From: JBMOLL01 sp049325415
GTDB taxonomy: Bacteria > Bacteroidota > Bacteroidia > Bacteroidales > GCA-2748055
Direction of reading: 5' to 3'
Assembly: GCA_049325415.1 (NCBI GenBank)
Contig: JBMOLL010000107.1
Span: 1-42,700, forward strand
DNA: 42,700 nucleotides
How positions within the stretch are numbered: position 1 is the stretch's first letter; every line of letters begins with the position of its first letter. Under the pieces are notes generated by a model that saw nothing but the letters and a program-made list of their open reading frames with translations, made no database searches and was not told the origin of the DNA. The position numbers were made by a program, and so were the translations under genes. Shown piece by piece: positions 41,026 to 42,700 of the stretch.

Positions 41026-41640
41026 TTATCTCACCGAAGCCAGACCTTCCAGCGCCGATGACCCGTCGGGGGTGCGTAGCAGTGCTTTCTGGAAAAGCAC
41101 CTTTGCTTCACGACTGTTACCGATACGCAGATTGGCCCATCCGAGCATCACAAGACCATCGTAATCAAAAGGATAAAGATTTACGACCCTGGAAAAGTAG
41201 TCTTTTGCCTTATCAAATTCATTTCTTCCGTAATAGATCATCCCCAGGCGGAAAAGAGCCAGACTGTTGTTCGGGTTGATCTCCAGTATTTTGTTGTACT
41301 GGTTCAGAACGATATCCCAATTTCCCATGGCAGCTGCCGGCAGAACGAGGCCGAAGCGTGGCTCAACGGCATAGGGCATCAGATTGATGGCCTTGTTGTA
41401 GTAGGATGAAGATTCCTGGAAAGATCCTGAAAGGTAGGTGAGCCAGCCCAGCCTGACGTTGACCTCATAGGCATCCTCCCGGTAAATGGCTTTCAGGCTC
41501 TGGATGGCTTTTTCATATTCTCCCAGGGTTTCCGATTCGTAACTTTTTGAAAAAGCGCTCTTCTGCGCTTCAAAATCCTGGGCGTGGAGACCGGTAAAGG
41601 CCAGAAGCAGGATCAGCAGTGGTAAAGACTTGATTTTCAT
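41026..41640 (-). CDS. TPR-repeat protein
   Basis: A 204-residue secreted protein. The ATG at 41640 overlaps the upstream gene's stop (ATGA) and directly precedes a signal peptide (MKIKSLPLLILLLAFTGLHAQ); an in-frame ATG four codons upstream is less likely. Four or five TPR motifs follow, including LGEYEKAIQSLKAIYRED, VRLGWLTYLSGSFQESSSYYNKAINL, LFRLGMIYYGRNEFDKAKDYFSRVV and LVMLGWANLRIGNSREAKVLFQKAL. TPR proteins act as assembly or binding scaffolds. It is coupled to the barrel gene upstream, suggesting a periplasmic partner of that outer-membrane protein. Confidence 0.87.
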   Translation of the reverse strand: MKIKSLPLLILLLAFTGLHAQDFEAQKSAFSKSYESETLGEYEKAIQSLKAIYREDAYEVNVRLGWLTYLSGSFQESSSYYNKAINLMPYAVEPRFGLVLPAAAMGNWDIVLNQYNKILEINPNNSLALFRLGMIYYGRNEFDKAKDYFSRVVNLYPFDYDGLVMLGWANLRIGNSREAKVLFQKALLRTPDGSSALEGLASVR

Positions 41641-42700
41641 TCTATTTTCCATTTTATTCCTGAGTAAAGGGTATAACTGTTATAGCTGACTGGTTCATAA
41701 TCGGCTGGGATGTCCGTCTCGCTTGCGTATGCGTAATAGGCGTGATGGACCGCAAAACGTCCGCCGATGAAAAGGGTGGTCCTGAAATTATTCAGTGGGA
41801 TGGTCAGGAGCAGGGAGGATTTAAATACGGGATAATCGGTATTGTTATAAAGAACCGAACCGCCGTTTTCGAGGTAGAAGAACATATTGCCCTTTGTGGC
41901 ATCCATTTCCACCCAGACTTTTTTCGCCAGGGAGAATCCGGCTTTCAGGTCGGCGATACCGCCAATCGGGTACCAGGAGGTGCTTCTGGCGAATTTATAC
42001 TGATAGCCGCCCGTGAAATAGAGCGACAGGTTTGAAAACGGATACCAGGTCAACGAGGCTCCTCCCTGGTAGTAAGAGCCCAGATTATGAGCCGTTCCCA
42101 TGGCAGAAAGGCCAAGATCGAAATTGCCGGCATGCCGGCTCAGACACAGACCTCCGGTGACGGCATTTTCGACGGTGTAATAGGAAGATACCTGAGAGCG
42201 CATACCGCTCCCGGCCGACACCTGGCTGATCGTTTCATAACTGATCCGGGTGAGGTTGAAAACCGGTGCGATATTCATGCCCGAGCGGGTGGAAATCAGC
42301 GGCGACAACCAGTATGAGGTCTGTCGTACCCGGTGATCGGGCAGAAGGATCTTCAGATCGGGATCTTTCAGGTAGTAATAATCTCTCTTGGCCAGCTGGC
42401 CGATGCTGTGGCGTATCGTAATTCCCGGGGCCGCCCTGTGCTCCAGTTGGAGCGTGCCGATTCCGAAGGTGCGTGAGAGAAGCCATTCACCATCTTCCGC
42501 AGTATTCCACATGAAATCCTCGTAGGCGGAATTGTCGAAGTAGCTGAAAACACCTTCTGCGTAGACAGCCGACAGGAATTTTCCTTTCACGGGAGCGATT
42601 TTTTTTGCCAGATCTCCTTTAAACTCTTTAGTAATAAGTTCGGAGCGTCCGCTTTCCCCGCCCATCAACAGTGAATAATACAAGAGTTCGAGCGCATCAG
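41637..42700 (-). CDS. Outer-membrane beta-barrel protein, 5' end beyond window
   Basis: The frame is open at the right edge, so the N-terminus and start lie outside. The visible 350 or so residues are a series of amphipathic strands rich in Tyr, Ser and Gly (FLSAVYAEGVFSYFDNS, GGASLTWYPFSNLSLYFTGGY, VWVEMDATKGNMFFYLENGG, FRTTLFIGGRFAVHHAYYAY) ending TLYSGIKWKIE, as in an outer-membrane barrel. I recognise no named family. Its TGA overlaps the ATG of the TPR gene (ATGA), a tight two-gene unit. The barrel is not obviously related to families A and B at 3.9-8.7 kb. Confidence 0.78.
   Translation of the reverse strand, partial: DALELLYYSLLMGGESGRSELITKEFKGDLAKKIAPVKGKFLSAVYAEGVFSYFDNSAYEDFMWNTAEDGEWLLSRTFGIGTLQLEHRAAPGITIRHSIGQLAKRDYYYLKDPDLKILLPDHRVRQTSYWLSPLISTRSGMNIAPVFNLTRISYETISQVSAGSGMRSQVSSYYTVENAVTGGLCLSRHAGNFDLGLSAMGTAHNLGSYYQGGASLTWYPFSNLSLYFTGGYQYKFARSTSWYPIGGIADLKAGFSLAKKVWVEMDATKGNMFFYLENGGSVLYNNTDYPVFKSSLLLTIPLNNFRTTLFIGGRFAVHHAYYAYASETDIPADYEPVSYNSYTLYSGIKWKIE

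Overview
The window looks like chromosomal DNA of a Bacteroidota bacterium, probably Bacteroidales or a close relative; I cannot place it further from sequence alone. The evidence is consistent. Many secreted proteins have signal peptides ending in ...AQ. There are several outer-membrane beta-barrel proteins, an M56 peptidase fused to M23 and paired with a BlaI-type repressor, SPOR-tailed periplasmic proteins, and FloA and NfeD. Gene starts mostly lack a strong Shine-Dalgarno sequence. The Bacteroidota -7 promoter element TAnnTTTG lies upstream of several genes. I saw no tRNA, rRNA, CRISPR array, insertion sequence or prophage. Coding density is high and no gene-free stretch exceeds 300 bases; the longest is the 282-base ppk1/nfeD divergent gap.

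Layout. 1-98: a 9-base tandem repeat running off the left edge. 93-2177 (-): ppk1. 2460-3834 (+): an NfeD/SPFH pair. 3909-9126: an alternating, divergently arranged array of four paralogous surface proteins (A1-, B1+, A2-, B2+) plus a broken B-type remnant. 9227-10947: blaI and an M56-M23 fusion, with a perfect inverted repeat as likely operator. 11014-12405 (-): lpdA. 12497-15235 (-): a large fibre/adhesin with YadA-like head repeats and an S74 chaperone domain. 15477-16697 (-): a lipoprotein serpin. 16861-18863 (+): an ECF sigma factor and a gene joining an anti-sigma-like N-terminus to an outer-membrane barrel. 18938-22855 (+): a lytic transglycosylase and uvrA. 22986-26464 (+): a LOG-family protein, a SPOR protein and an outer-membrane protein with an EF hand. 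26467-27518 (-): smpB and a Yip1 protein. 27668-28573 (+): a MiaA-type tRNA dimethylallyltransferase. 28566-32853 (-): a small membrane protein, an S9 peptidase lipoprotein, recA and bcp. 33010-36866 (+): a TPR/PD40/SPOR protein and clpS-nfeD-floA. 36966-38926 (-): a GNAT enzyme and a GH29 fucosidase lipoprotein. 39026-40351 (+): an M20 amidohydrolase. 40353-40967 (-): a small secreted relative of the adhesin N-terminus. 41026-42700 (-): a TPR protein and a barrel protein cut by the right edge.

Functionally the window mixes housekeeping genes (ppk1, lpdA, uvrA, recA, bcp, smpB, miaA, clpS) with an envelope set: barrels, lipoproteins, SPOR proteins, peptidoglycan enzymes and two separate NfeD/SPFH membrane-scaffold modules. 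The least explained parts are the alternating surface-protein array at 3.9-9.1 kb and the GVKGGFAVGGY motif shared by two secreted proteins about 26 kb apart.
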